Shown: positions 1 to 8,835, counted from the first letter of the stretch. The stretch is DNA of 64,000 bases from Variovorax sp. V93 (GCF_041154485.1 NZ_AP028669.1:2046001-2110000); one strand, 5' to 3'. Notes: generated by a model not told the origin, from the sequence alone. A program made the numbers and translations.

Positions 1-1
1 C

Positions 2-391
2 CTGATCGACCCCGACGAGGTCGAGTTCAGCGCCATCCGCGCGCAGGGCGCGGGTGGCCAGAATGTCAACAAGGTGTCGAGCGCGGTGCACCTGCGCTAC
101 GACATCCACGCGAGCTCGCTGCCTGCCGACGTGAAGGAGCGGATGCTCGCCCTGCGCGACAGCCGCATCACGCAGGAGGGCGTTTTCGTTCTCAAGGCAC
201 AGCAGCACCGCACGCAGGAAATGAACCGCGCCGACGCGCTCGTGCGCCTGCAGGAGGTGGTCGACAGGGTTGCCACGCCGCCGCGCGTGCGGCGCGCCAC
301 CAAGCCTACCTACGGTTCGAAGCAGCGCCGGCTCGAAGGCAAGAGCCAGCGCTCGCAGATCAAGAACCTGCGCGGACCGGTGCGGGACTGA
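2..391 (+). CDS. arfB: Alternative ribosome-rescue peptidyl-tRNA hydrolase ArfB/YaeJ (5' truncated)
   Basis: The frame is open from the window edge, so about ten N-terminal residues are missing (129 residues visible; E. coli ArfB has 140). The visible part carries the catalytic GAGGQ loop of class-I release factors (GGQ at visible residues 18-20) and the lysine/arginine-rich C-terminal tail that inserts into the mRNA channel of stalled ribosomes. A full stop-codon recognition domain is absent, which separates it from RF1/RF2. It should hydrolyse peptidyl-tRNA on ribosomes stalled without a stop codon. Its 3' end overlaps the end of the convergent membrane-protein gene by 32 bp. Confidence 0.93.
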   Translation: MIDPDEVEFSAIRAQGAGGQNVNKVSSAVHLRYDIHASSLPADVKERMLALRDSRITQEGVFVLKAQQHRTQEMNRADALVRLQEVVDRVATPPRVRRATKPTYGSKQRRLEGKSQRSQIKNLRGPVRD

Positions 392-890
392 CCGGCTTGC
401 CGCCGCGCAGCCGCTTGATCTGCAGCGTCACGCCGACCAGGTACAGCACGCCGAGCCCCGCGGTGATCGCCTTGAGTTCGGGCGCATCGGCATTGGGCAG
501 CAGCGGCGCGCCCAGCGGCAGGCGGGTCAGGGTTTCGGTGAAGGCCGGAATCCAGTGGAACAGGAAGCTGGCCGAGAAGGCCGCGGCTTCGACGTAGCGC
601 GAGGCCTGGCCGAAGAGGGCGCCGCGGCCGGCGGCTGCACCCACGGCCAGTGCCGCGAGCGTCAGGATGCCCAGCGCATGCGGCTTGCCGAAGCCGCCGT
701 GCTGGAAGATGCCGAAGCCGGTCAGGCAGGTCAGCACGGTGGTCCACACGAAGACCCGGCCCCAGCCGGTGCGCAGCGTGATTTCCCTGTAGCGGAACAG
801 GGCGACCAGCCCCGCGATCACGGCGATCAGGCTGATCGCGGTGTGAACAATGCCAAGGGACGTGAGTCCCAGCCATCCTGTTGCAGCCAT
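360..890 (-). CDS. Uncharacterised integral membrane protein (about five TM segments)
   Basis: The 176-residue product is dominated by hydrophobic stretches at about residues 10-32, 45-63, 73-88, 100-118 and 143-160, so it is an inner-membrane protein. I recognise no family with confidence. A strong Shine-Dalgarno (GAGGAGA) lies 6-12 nt before the ATG. The gene is divergent from the DUF3299 lipoprotein gene and convergent with arfB, whose stop lies inside this coding region. No catalytic motif is visible. Confidence 0.75.
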   Translation of the reverse strand: MAATGWLGLTSLGIVHTAISLIAVIAGLVALFRYREITLRTGWGRVFVWTTVLTCLTGFGIFQHGGFGKPHALGILTLAALAVGAAAGRGALFGQASRYVEAAAFSASFLFHWIPAFTETLTRLPLGAPLLPNADAPELKAITAGLGVLYLVGVTLQIKRLRGGKPVSPAPVRAGS

Positions 891-1003
891 GCGGATCTCC
901 TCGGAGTCGTGGTGGCGCGATTCTGGCCGGGCGCGGGCAATTTGTCCTCACCGTTAAGCCCCCGCTAAGCTGGCGGACACGAGCCGCAAGCACAATAGGC
1001 GCC

Positions 1004-1573
1004 ATGAGAGCCTTCTTCCGCCGCACTTTGCCGGCCTTCCTGCTGGCGCTGGGCGCCGCTGCCCTGGCGGGCTGCGGGCCGGCCGCCGGCACCGGCGCGG
1101 TGCCGGCGGCTGCCGCGCAGGAACTCAAATGGGAAGAGCTCGTTCCCAAGAACTGGGACCCGACCAAGCGCTACCGCAACCTGAGCCTGGAGTCGCTGCG
1201 CGACAACGACCCGCGCGCGATCCAGATGCTCGACGAGATGCGCGCCGTCTGGGACAACGCGCCGGTCAACGTGGCGCTCGACGGCACGGCGGCGCGGCTG
1301 TCGGGCTTCGTCGTCCCGCTGGACAACACGCAGGCCGGCATCCGCGAGTTCCTGCTGGTGCCGTACTTCGGTGCCTGCATCCACACGCCGCCGCCGCCGG
1401 CCAACCAGATCGTGCACGTGGTCGCGGCCGACACCGTGAAGGGCCTGCATGCCATGGACACGGTGCGCGTGAGCGGCCTGCTGAAGGCGGCGCGCTATTC
1501 CTCCGTGGACATGGGCGTGAGCGGCTACGAGATCAAGTCGGCCTCGGTGGAGCCTTTCGTCGCGGCGCGCTGA
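1004..1573 (+). CDS. DUF3299 lipoprotein
   Basis: The product has 189 residues. The ATG at 1004 is chosen over the longer frame from 881 because it gives a clean signal peptide with a lipobox (Ala-Leu-Ala-Gly-Cys, Cys at about residue 24), so the protein is probably anchored to a membrane on the periplasmic side. The rest matches DUF3299: the conserved stretch FLLVPYFGACIHTPPPP and an OB-like beta-rich C-terminus ending in a Gly-Tyr-Glu-Ile motif. Members often sit near ABC exporters or metal systems, but the molecular function is unknown. No partner gene is evident here. Confidence 0.85.
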   Translation: MRAFFRRTLPAFLLALGAAALAGCGPAAGTGAVPAAAAQELKWEELVPKNWDPTKRYRNLSLESLRDNDPRAIQMLDEMRAVWDNAPVNVALDGTAARLSGFVVPLDNTQAGIREFLLVPYFGACIHTPPPPANQIVHVVAADTVKGLHAMDTVRVSGLLKAARYSSVDMGVSGYEIKSASVEPFVAAR

Positions 1574-1608
1574 CCTGGTCTTCATGGCGCGGCCGCCGGG
1601 CCCTTCGT

Positions 1609-3354
1609 TCAGCGGCCGTCGTCGTCCTCCGGCACCGGCAGCGGCGGAACGTCGGCCCGCTGCTGGGTCAGCGCCGCCAGCGCCTCGCCGTCGGTGCGGT
1701 AGCTGAACAGCATCGGCCCCGGCGCGAGCAGGCCGGCGCGCTCCAGCACCTGCATGGCCGGCAGCTTCAGGCCGCTCAGGTGCAGGCGCACGCCCTTGGC
1801 CTCCATCATCCGGCGGATCGAACCGAACACTTCGGCGCCGGTGATGTCGATGCGGTTGATGGGTTGCGCAAAGAGGCACACGTCGGTGAGTTCGGGGCGC
1901 TCGGCCAGCGCGGTCGTGAGTGCGCGCTCGAGCGTGGAGGCCGAGGCGAAGTCGAGCTCGGCATCCATGCGCAGCGCATAGAGCTGCGGCGCCAGCGGCG
2001 GCAGTTTCCAGAGCTTGCGGTCGCGCAGGCTGCCGTCGGGATGCAGGCCCACCTCGATGATGCGCGGATGCAGGTGGCGGTACATGTAGTGCGCCAGGCT
2101 CGCGAGCAGGCCGCCCAGCACGCCCCAGTAGATGCTCGGCGCCGTGGCGATGGTCAGCACGAAGGTGCCGAACGAAATGCCCGCCTCGATGCGCGACACG
2201 CGCCAGAGCGCGACGAAGCTCGCCGGCTTGACCAGCCCCAGGATGGCCGTGACCACCACCGCCGCCAGCACCGCCTGCGGTACGTGATAGAGCAGCGGCA
2301 TCAGCCACAGCAGCGCACCGGCCACCACCACCACGCTGAACAGCGTGGCCCAGCCGGTCTGGGCGCCCGCATACAGCGTGATGGCCGAGCGCGAGAACGA
2401 CGAACTGGTGGGAAAGGCGCCCGTGAAGCCCGAGGCCAGCTTGGCCAGGCCCTGGCCGATCAGATCCTGGTTCTCGTTCCAGAGCCTGCCGGCGCGCGCG
2501 TTGTCGACCTTGGCGCTCGACGCGGTTTCGAGAAAGCTCACGAGCGTGATCATCAACGCGGGCAGCACCAGCGCGCTGAGCGTGTTCAGCGGCAGCAGGC
2601 CCGGCCAGTAGAAGGAAGGCAGGCCCGAAGGCAGGCTGCCCACCACGGCGCCGCCCCGCAGTGCGTAGCCGATGCTCCAGCTGATGGCCGCGGCGCCCGC
2701 CACCAGCGCCATGGTGGTCGGGAAGCGCGGCGCAAGCCGCTTGCCGAGCCACAGCACGGCGATGCTGCCGAGCCCGAAGGCAATGGCGACCAGGTCGGGC
2801 GGCGGCCCGCCCTGCAGCACCTGGGGAAGGGTGCGCCCGGTGAATCCGAGCAGCGCCGGCAGCTGCGAAATGGCGATCAGCACCGCCGCGCCCTGCGTGA
2901 AGCCGATCAGCACCGGCGAGTTGACCAGCCGCAGCAGCCAGCCGAAGCGCCCGATACCCAGCACGATCTGGATCGCGCCCGACATCAGCGTGAGCCACAC
3001 CGCCATTTCCACCCATTCGGCGCTGCCGGGTACCGCCAGCGGCGCGAGCGATGCGCCCACCAGCAGGCTGGTGAGCGCCGTGGGCCCGACCGACAGCCGC
3101 TGCGACGAACTGAAGATCACCGCGATGAGCGCCGGGAACAGCGCCGCATACACGCCGGTGACCAGCGGCATGCCCGCCAGCGCGGCATAGGCCACGCCCT
3201 GGGGAAGCACCATCAGCGCCACCGTGATGCCCGCCATGGCCTCGTTGCGCAGCAGCGCCGCGGAAGGACGGGGCCAGGCCAGGCAGGGAACCCAGCGCGC
3301 GATGCGCTGGCGCAGGGAGGAAGAAGCGGAGGAGGGGGTGGCTGCCGGATTCAT
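1609..3354 (-). CDS. SulP-family anion transporter with C-terminal STAS domain
   Basis: The 581-residue protein has the SulP layout: a hydrophobic transport domain of 10-14 segments (residues about 35-430) and a cytoplasmic STAS domain (about 445-560). SulP hallmarks include the segment ALMVLPQGVAYAALAGMP near the N-terminus and FPTSSSFSRSAI in the core. It should import sulfate or another inorganic or organic anion. No carbonic anhydrase or cys gene lies beside it, so the substrate cannot be assigned from context. It is transcribed in the same direction as the DUF2501 gene upstream. Confidence 0.92.
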   Translation of the reverse strand: MNPAATPSSASSSLRQRIARWVPCLAWPRPSAALLRNEAMAGITVALMVLPQGVAYAALAGMPLVTGVYAALFPALIAVIFSSSQRLSVGPTALTSLLVGASLAPLAVPGSAEWVEMAVWLTLMSGAIQIVLGIGRFGWLLRLVNSPVLIGFTQGAAVLIAISQLPALLGFTGRTLPQVLQGGPPPDLVAIAFGLGSIAVLWLGKRLAPRFPTTMALVAGAAAISWSIGYALRGGAVVGSLPSGLPSFYWPGLLPLNTLSALVLPALMITLVSFLETASSAKVDNARAGRLWNENQDLIGQGLAKLASGFTGAFPTSSSFSRSAITLYAGAQTGWATLFSVVVVAGALLWLMPLLYHVPQAVLAAVVVTAILGLVKPASFVALWRVSRIEAGISFGTFVLTIATAPSIYWGVLGGLLASLAHYMYRHLHPRIIEVGLHPDGSLRDRKLWKLPPLAPQLYALRMDAELDFASASTLERALTTALAERPELTDVCLFAQPINRIDITGAEVFGSIRRMMEAKGVRLHLSGLKLPAMQVLERAGLLAPGPMLFSYRTDGEALAALTQQRADVPPLPVPEDDDGR

Positions 3355-3442
3355 GGATGGTGGGTGGCTTGCTGGCGATTGTCCTGCGCCACCGCAGGCG
3401 GAAACTGGGGCGGCCGCTCGGGCCGCGCGCGTGGGAGAGTGG

Positions 3443-3865
3443 CTAGACCAGCGAGCTCGCGTTCTTGAGCACGTAGTCGCAGGCTTTTTCCTTCACCTTC
3501 GACGAGAGCATCTTGAAGTTCAGCGTCTTGCCGTCGCCGCCCTTGAGCAGCCCCTTGGCGCCGCTCGCGAAGCCGGTTTCCTGCTGCTTCTGGCCGGTGA
3601 TCCTTGCCAGCAGCTTGTCCTTCACCGAGGCCGCATCGCCGCCCAGGTAGTTGTTCTTGACGCAGTACTGCAGCACGCCGGCCGCATTGCCCATGGTGCT
3701 GGAGCCGATCGCGGGCATCTTGAAGCCGAGGTTCTCGCCGAGGGCAGCGCCGCCGCCCGAGGAGCCCATCTGGTCCTTGAGCCTGCCGAGCAGGTCCGAC
3801 TGGGCCGAGGCCGAAACACTGGCCGCAACCAGCGCGATGGAAATCATTGCGGTGCGAAAACGCAT
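3443..3865 (-). CDS. DUF2501 secreted protein (YjjA-like)
   Basis: This 140-residue protein has a typical Sec signal peptide (residues 1-22, cleavage after Ser-Ala-Ser-Ala). The mature part resembles DUF2501/YjjA: a central Ala-Gly-Val-Leu-Gln-Tyr-Cys segment, a Tyr-Leu-Gly-Gly segment and a C-terminal CDYVLKNASSLV motif. Two cysteines in the mature part could form a disulfide. It is probably periplasmic; the function of the family is unknown. It lies between the ketosynthase and SulP genes on the same strand. The family call is from motif memory. Confidence 0.7.
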   Translation of the reverse strand: MRFRTAMISIALVAASVSASAQSDLLGRLKDQMGSSGGGAALGENLGFKMPAIGSSTMGNAAGVLQYCVKNNYLGGDAASVKDKLLARITGQKQQETGFASGAKGLLKGGDGKTLNFKMLSSKVKEKACDYVLKNASSLV

Positions 3866-3944
3866 GATGACGAACTCCCGTTTGTCGAGGTGATCGATTG
3901 ATTGAAGATTCCATCGTCAGCATACCCCCGACGGAACCCCGGTT

Positions 3945-5156
3945 TCACGGGCGGCGGAAGAGCAGCACGGAATTCGTGCCGCCGAATGCGAAGGAGTTGC
4001 TCATGGCCGCCTCGATGTTGGGCGCGCTGGTGTCGTGCGGCGTGACGAGGTTCAGGCTGCAGGCCGGATCGACCTCGCTGCAGTTCGCATTCGGCGGCAA
4101 CTGGCGGCGGTGCAGCGCCAGCACCGTGATGAGCGCCTCGATGGCGCCCGCGGCGCCGAGCATGTGGCCGTGCAGCGCCTTGGTGGAGCTGACTCGCAGG
4201 CTGCCCAGGTCATCGCCCCACACATCGGCCAGCGCGTTGCGCTCGACCACGTCGCCGATGCGCGTGGCCGTGCCGTGCGCGTTGCAGTAGCCCACGTCGC
4301 GCGGCTGGAGGCCGGCCTGGCGCAGCGCCTGGCGCAGCGCGCGCGCCTGGCCGGGCGCGTCGGGCTTGGTGAGATGGGTGGCGTCGCTGCCGAGGCCCCA
4401 GCCGGCCAGCGTGGCATAGCTGCGGGCGCCGCGGCCGCGCGCGCGTTCGGCCGATTCGAGCACCAGGAAGGCCGCGCCTTCGCCCAGTGCGAAGCCGCTG
4501 CGGTCGCTCGCGAAAGGCCGTACCGCGCCGGCCGCTTCGCCGGGCTGGAAGCTGGCCAAGGTCTGCATCGCCTGCCAGGCCAGCACCACGCCCGGCACGA
4601 TCAGCGCTTCGCTGCCGCCGGCAATGGCCATGTCGACTTCGCCGCGTTCGATGGCCTTGGCCGCTTCGGCAATCGCCACCGACGACGAGGCGCAGGCGAC
4701 CGAATAGGTCAGCACCGGTCCCTGCACGCCCTGGCGCATGGCCACGTGGGCCGCGGGCGCGTTGGGCATGAAGGCCGGAATGGTGAGCGGAGACACCCGC
4801 CCGTTGCCGCGGTAGGCGGCCTCGAGTGCCGCGGCGCCGCCCATGCCGCAGCCGGCATAGATGCCGACGCGTTCGGGATCGGCGTCGTTGTTCGGTGCAA
4901 GGCCGGCATCGCGTAGCGCGAGGTCGGCGGCGGCCACCGCGAGCTGGCTTACGCGGTCGACCCCGGCGAGCTGCAGCTTGGTGAACCAGCGTGTTTCGTC
5001 GAAGGCCACCGTGGCCGCGGCGGCGGGCTTGGGCAGTTCGGGGAAGATCGGCTGGATGGCCGACTGGCCGTCGAGCAGGGCCTGGAACAGTGCGCCGGGC
5101 TCGTCGCCGTGCGGCGCCACGACGCCCAGTCCGGTGACGCAGACCTCGTGCTTCAC
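3945..5156 (-). CDS. Beta-ketoacyl-ACP synthase (KAS I/II type)
   Basis: The 403-residue protein has a full KAS fold with the Cys-His-His triad: Cys155 in YSVACASSS, a His in NAHGTATRIGD, and a second His in the Lys-Ala-Leu-His-Gly-His loop. It should condense malonyl-ACP with an acyl primer. The start codon is GTG, overlapping the stop of the acyl carrier protein gene (GTGA), so translation is probably coupled. With the dedicated ACP and a PAP2 phosphatase just upstream it looks like part of a special lipid pathway rather than the housekeeping fab cluster. No ketoreductase or dehydratase is adjacent. Confidence 0.92.
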   Translation of the reverse strand: MKHEVCVTGLGVVAPHGDEPGALFQALLDGQSAIQPIFPELPKPAAAATVAFDETRWFTKLQLAGVDRVSQLAVAAADLALRDAGLAPNNDADPERVGIYAGCGMGGAAALEAAYRGNGRVSPLTIPAFMPNAPAAHVAMRQGVQGPVLTYSVACASSSVAIAEAAKAIERGEVDMAIAGGSEALIVPGVVLAWQAMQTLASFQPGEAAGAVRPFASDRSGFALGEGAAFLVLESAERARGRGARSYATLAGWGLGSDATHLTKPDAPGQARALRQALRQAGLQPRDVGYCNAHGTATRIGDVVERNALADVWGDDLGSLRVSSTKALHGHMLGAAGAIEALITVLALHRRQLPPNANCSEVDPACSLNLVTPHDTSAPNIEAAMSNSFAFGGTNSVLLFRRP

Positions 5157-5395
5157 GCTGTCTTCGCGGCCCTGACCTTGTCGACCAGCACCGCGAGTTC
5201 GTTCAGGGTGTCGATGTTGGCGTCTTCATCGGGCATGGTGATGCCGAAGTGGTCCTCGATGGCAAACAGGAACTCGGCCAATGCCAGCGAGTCGAGCCCG
5301 CCGGTTTCGCGCATCGATGCGTTGGGGTCGAGCTTGGACGGTTCGATACCGTACTTCTCGTGGATCAGGTCCTGCAATTCCTTCAGCGAACTCAT
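5153..5395 (-). CDS. Acyl carrier protein
   Basis: The 80-residue acidic protein has the phosphopantetheine attachment motif GGLDSLAL (Ser in DSL), followed by a typical ACP helix (FLFAIEDHFGI). Asp-Ser-Leu is the usual 4'-phosphopantetheine site. It ends four bases inside the ketosynthase gene and is the likely carrier for that enzyme. It differs from a housekeeping AcpP in lacking the usual VVEELG start and in not sitting beside fabD/fabG/fabF. Confidence 0.92.
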   Translation of the reverse strand: MSSLKELQDLIHEKYGIEPSKLDPNASMRETGGLDSLALAEFLFAIEDHFGITMPDEDANIDTLNELAVLVDKVRAAKTA

Positions 5396-5488
5396 CGTGC
5401 GATGCCTGTTGTCGTGTGCCAGCCGCTGATCGATCGCCGCCCTGGGGGCGCTGCGTGGGATCGACCCCTTCCTCGCTCGGCTTGTGGG

Positions 5489-6205
5489 TCAGTGATGGCC
5501 AATGATATCCGCTCCCACCAGGGTATTGCTTCGGCTTGCGCCCTCCGGCCGCCAGCGCAGCGAAGGAAGTGCGAAGGTCATTCCCAGCAGCGCGCCGGCC
5601 AGCGCGTCGAGCACCACGTGCTGCTTGACGGCCAATGTCGAATACGCGATGGCGGCAAACCACAGCCAGTTGGCAAGGCGCAGCAAGACCGGCGTGCGCG
5701 CCTCGCGCAGCACGTGGTCCAGCCGGATGGCCGTGAAGATGGCCACCGCCACGTGCATCGAGGGGCAGGCGTTGCCCGCGGCATCCACACCCTGCAGCAT
5801 TGCGAAGCCGGGATAGCCTGACACGTCGATGGCCAGCGGCGGTATCTGCGTCGGCCAGAAGTAGAAGAGGCCCAGGCCCGTCAGGCACAGCGCGCCGATC
5901 CACAGGCCGTAGACCACCAGCTCGCGAAAGTTCGGCTGCAGGCCGGGCGCGACGCCCACGTAGACCCACAGCGAGAGGTAGGCGCCCAGCGTGTAGGGCT
6001 GGAACGGAATCAGATGGTCCAGCGCCGTGAGCGGCATCACCACGACCGGGTAGGCCGGGTTGCGCAGCATGTGGAAGTAGCCGATGAAGAACAGCCAGGT
6101 GAAGACCGTGGTGCCGATCGCCTTGAGCCAGAAGAGGCGGCGAATGCGCGCGCCGATGTCTGCGGTCCAGGTCTGGGGGCTGTGCGTTCGCGGAAGGGGC
6201 GCCAT
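5489..6205 (-). CDS. PAP2-superfamily phosphatase (inositolphosphotransferase/Aur1-like)
   Basis: The 238-residue membrane protein has about six TM segments and the PAP2 catalytic motifs: ACPSMH (Pro-Ser-Met-His, residues 148-151) and a later His196 with Asp200 in AVKQHVVLD. This spacing resembles the Aur1/IPC-synthase-like branch of PAP2 proteins, which remove or transfer lipid-linked phosphate. The start at 6205 is preferred; an in-frame ATG at 6280 adds 25 low-complexity residues and abuts the stop of the AraC gene. It reads into the ACP and ketosynthase genes, which suggests a joint role in a lipid or lipid-carrier modification. Confidence 0.82.
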   Translation of the reverse strand: MAPLPRTHSPQTWTADIGARIRRLFWLKAIGTTVFTWLFFIGYFHMLRNPAYPVVVMPLTALDHLIPFQPYTLGAYLSLWVYVGVAPGLQPNFRELVVYGLWIGALCLTGLGLFYFWPTQIPPLAIDVSGYPGFAMLQGVDAAGNACPSMHVAVAIFTAIRLDHVLREARTPVLLRLANWLWFAAIAYSTLAVKQHVVLDALAGALLGMTFALPSLRWRPEGASRSNTLVGADIIGHH

Positions 6206-6280
6206 GGGCAGGAGGTCGGGTGGTCCGTGGTTTTGTCGGCCGGCCGATCTTGCCAGAGCGCCGTGACGGCATGGCGCCAT

Positions 6281-7123
6281 TCAGGCCAGCGCGGCGGATC
6301 GCTTCTTGTGCTGGAAGGACGTGGGCGAACGTCCGGTGGCGGCCTTGAACATGGCGCAGAACGCGCTGTCGGTGGCGTAGCCGCTGGCCGCCGCCACCTG
6401 GCTCACGGCCATGCCGCGCGCCAGCAGCGGCAGTGCATGCGCCATCACGGCCTGCTGGCGCCACTGCTGCCAGCTCATGCCGAGCTGGTCTCGGAAGAGC
6501 CGCGCCACGGTGCGCTCGCTGGCGCCGATGGCGGCGGCGCGTTCGGCCAGCGTCGCGCGGTCGGCCGGGTTGCGCAGCAGCGTTTCGCACAGCTGGCGCA
6601 GCCGCTTGTCCGACGGCAGCGGCACGTCGATGCGGATCTGCGTAGCGCGTTCGAGCTCGTCCACCAGCAGCGGGGCGATCATGCGTTCGCGCTGCGGCGC
6701 GTGCGGGTCGGCCGGCGGCAAGCCGTCGGGCGTGGTGTCGAGCGCGAGCATCAGCGCGCGCAGCAGCGGGCTGATCTCGAGCACCTCGCATTTTTCCCAC
6801 GGCGGGCCGAGCCAGGCATGCAGGTACACGGTGCGCAGCTCGGCGTCCTCGATAAGCATGATGCTGTGCGGCATGTTGGCCGGCACCCAGACCGCGCGCG
6901 AGGGCGGCACGATGTAGCTGCCGTCCTGCGTGCTGAGCCGGATCACGCCGCGGGTCGAGAAAGTGAGCTGCGGCCAGGGGTGCTGGTGCAGCTCGACGAA
7001 GGTGTCCGCGCTCAGGAAATGTTCCTTGGCGCGCAGCGGCCGGACCGCGTCGGGTGCATAGAGATGCGGCGTGAGCGACGCGACGCTGGTGACCGGGGAA
7101 GGGAGTGAAACGGCGCTTGGCAT
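6281..7123 (-). CDS. AraC-family regulator with N-terminal cupin (NimR-like)
   Basis: The 280-residue protein has an N-terminal cupin sensor domain (about residues 25-130, with HQHPWPQL) and a C-terminal pair of AraC helix-turn-helix motifs (about 180-275; LAERAAAIGASERTVARLF, then VSQVAAASGYATDSAF). The ATG at 7123 is chosen; longer frames run through the divergent promoter. It is divergent from the MFS gene at 7212, an arrangement like E. coli NimR/NimT, so it probably controls that exporter. A 15-bp palindrome lies immediately upstream of the start. Confidence 0.88.
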   Translation of the reverse strand: MPSAVSLPSPVTSVASLTPHLYAPDAVRPLRAKEHFLSADTFVELHQHPWPQLTFSTRGVIRLSTQDGSYIVPPSRAVWVPANMPHSIMLIEDAELRTVYLHAWLGPPWEKCEVLEISPLLRALMLALDTTPDGLPPADPHAPQRERMIAPLLVDELERATQIRIDVPLPSDKRLRQLCETLLRNPADRATLAERAAAIGASERTVARLFRDQLGMSWQQWRQQAVMAHALPLLARGMAVSQVAAASGYATDSAFCAMFKAATGRSPTSFQHKKRSAALA

Positions 7124-7128
7124 GGTTT

Positions 7129-7143
7129 CGACAAATGTTGTCG
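7129..7143. promoter_or_regulatory. Candidate operator between araC-type and MFS genes
   Basis: A perfect palindrome CGACAA-ATG-TTGTCG lies 6 bp before the AraC start codon and about 70 bp before the MFS start. Its place in the divergent intergenic region suggests autoregulation and control of the exporter; binding is inferred. Confidence 0.5.
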
Positions 7144-7211
7144 CTGTATCGCCATTCTGCCGCGGCCAGCGGGCATAGCATCGGTGCCTGCGCGGTTTTT
7201 TGTAGCAATCC

Positions 7212-8465
7212 ATGTCTTCCTCTCCCTCCCCGACAGCCTCTTCTTCCACCAGCTTGCGCGGCGACGCCCAGCTCATCGGCCTGGTCGGCCTGGCCCATGC
7301 CATCAGCCATTTCAGCCAGCTGATTCTGGCGCCACTGTTTCCCTGGCTCAAGGACGCGTTCAACGTGAGCTACACCGAGCTGGGCGCGGTGCTGACGGTG
7401 TTCTTCGTGGTCTCGTGCATCGTGCAGGCGGCCTCGGGCTTCATCGTCGACAAGCTGGGGCCGCGGCCGGTGCTGTTCGTCGGGCTGGGCGCGCTGGGCC
7501 TGGCGGCCTTCGGCTATGCGCTGGCCCAGAGCTACTGGATGCTGCTGCTGTGCGCCATCGTGGGCGGCATCGGCAATGGCGTGTTCCACCCGGTCGACTA
7601 CACGCTCTTCAACCGCAAGGTGGCACCGACGCGCCTGGGCCACGCCTACAGCGTGCACGGCATCACCGGCAGCCTGGGCTGGGCGCTGGCGCCGGCCTTC
7701 GTGGTGCCGATCGCCATTGCCTTCTCATGGCGCGTGGCGCTGGCCTCGGCCGGTGCGCTGGCCATCGTGGTGCTGCTGGTGCTCTGGGCCTACCGCAGCG
7801 TGCTGGCGCTGGACGTGAAGGCGGTGCACAAGGCCGCCGGGCACGGCGAACCGGCGCCCATCGGCGGCGAGTTCGACTTTTTGCGCATTCCGGCCGTGTG
7901 GATGTGCTTCGGCTTCTTTTTCTTCTACGCCGTCGTGATCAGTGTGGTGCAGACCTTCGCGCCGGCTGCGGCAGGCCACCTGCATGCGGTGCCGGTGGCG
8001 CTGGTGGCGGTGTGCCTCACGGTCTACATGGTGGCGAGCGCGGCCGGCATGGTGGCGGGCGGCTTCCTGGCCTCGGACCCGTCGCGCTGCGAACGCATCG
8101 TGGGCATCGGCTTCGGGGTGGCGGCCGCACTGGCGCTGGTGCTGGCCTTTGCGCAGTTTCCGCCGGTGATGGTGCCGGTGCTGTTCGGTGCCATGGGATT
8201 CGTGTCGGGTGTCGCGGGGCCCTCGCGCGACCTGCTGGTCAAGCGCTCGACGCCGCCCAACGCCACCGGCCGCGTCTACGGCGTGGTGTATGCAGGCCTC
8301 GACATCGGCCAGGCCCTGGCGCCGCTGGTGTTCGGCCGCCTGATGGACCATGGGCAGTACACGAGCGTGATCGCCGGTCTTGCGCTGGTGCAAGGCGTGC
8401 TGATTGCCAGCGCCTTCAACGTGACGCGGGTGCGCCGCACGGCGCTGGTGCCGGCCTCGGCCTGA
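7212..8465 (+). CDS. MFS transporter (Fsr-like exporter)
   Basis: The 417-residue protein has twelve hydrophobic segments in two halves joined by a hydrophilic loop near residues 200-225. The MFS loop 2-3 motif is present as GFIVDKLGPRPVL. The segment GNGVFHPVDYTLFNRKV resembles the fosmidomycin-resistance (Fsr) branch, which has Gly-x-x-x-Phe-His-Pro. It probably exports a small toxic compound or metabolite; the substrate is unknown. It is divergent from its likely AraC-type regulator. Confidence 0.9.
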   Translation: MSSSPSPTASSSTSLRGDAQLIGLVGLAHAISHFSQLILAPLFPWLKDAFNVSYTELGAVLTVFFVVSCIVQAASGFIVDKLGPRPVLFVGLGALGLAAFGYALAQSYWMLLLCAIVGGIGNGVFHPVDYTLFNRKVAPTRLGHAYSVHGITGSLGWALAPAFVVPIAIAFSWRVALASAGALAIVVLLVLWAYRSVLALDVKAVHKAAGHGEPAPIGGEFDFLRIPAVWMCFGFFFFYAVVISVVQTFAPAAAGHLHAVPVALVAVCLTVYMVASAAGMVAGGFLASDPSRCERIVGIGFGVAAALALVLAFAQFPPVMVPVLFGAMGFVSGVAGPSRDLLVKRSTPPNATGRVYGVVYAGLDIGQALAPLVFGRLMDHGQYTSVIAGLALVQGVLIASAFNVTRVRRTALVPASA

Positions 8466-8484
8466 CCTCCCCGCGGATTTCGGC

Positions 8485-8835
8485 TCAAGCCGCGGGCAGG
8501 ATCTCGCGCACCCGCTCCCAGGGCCGGCACATCAGCGTGCCGCGCGGCGAGACGACGATGGGCCGCTGCAGCAGGATCGGGTTCGCGATGATGAAGTCGA
8601 ACAGCTGGTCGTCGCTCCACTTCGGATCGGCCAGCCCCAGCGCTTCGTAGGGCGCTTCCTTCGTGCGCAGCAGGTCGCGCGCGCCCAGGCCCATGGCCTT
8701 GGCCAGCTCGCGCAGCTTCTTCTTCGAAGGCGGCGTTTCCAGGTACAGGACGATCTCGGGTTCCACGCCGCTCTCGCGGATCAGGCCCAGCACGTTGCGC
8801 GAAGTGCTGCAGTTGGGCTTGTGGAAGATGGTCAT
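8485..8835 (-). CDS. ArsC-family thioredoxin-fold reductase (glutaredoxin-dependent arsenate reductase-like)
   Basis: The 116-residue product starts like ArsC (MTIFHKPNCSTSRN) with the catalytic Cys at position 9 followed by Ser-x-x-Ser-Arg. An arginine-containing C-terminal segment (LQRPIVVSPRGTLMCRP) matches the substrate-binding part. An in-frame ATG at 8868 would add 11 residues. Without arsB, arsR or arsH nearby, it may be a housekeeping YffB/Spx-like member rather than a dedicated arsenate reductase. It sits just downstream of the GST gene on the same strand and could be cotranscribed with it. Confidence 0.85.
   Translation of the reverse strand: MTIFHKPNCSTSRNVLGLIRESGVEPEIVLYLETPPSKKKLRELAKAMGLGARDLLRTKEAPYEALGLADPKWSDDQLFDFIIANPILLQRPIVVSPRGTLMCRPWERVREILPAA

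Noticed and set aside
6206..6280. Longer N-terminus for the PAP2 protein (start 6280)
   Set aside because: The added 25 residues show no signal or domain and no ribosome site; kept as an alternative only.
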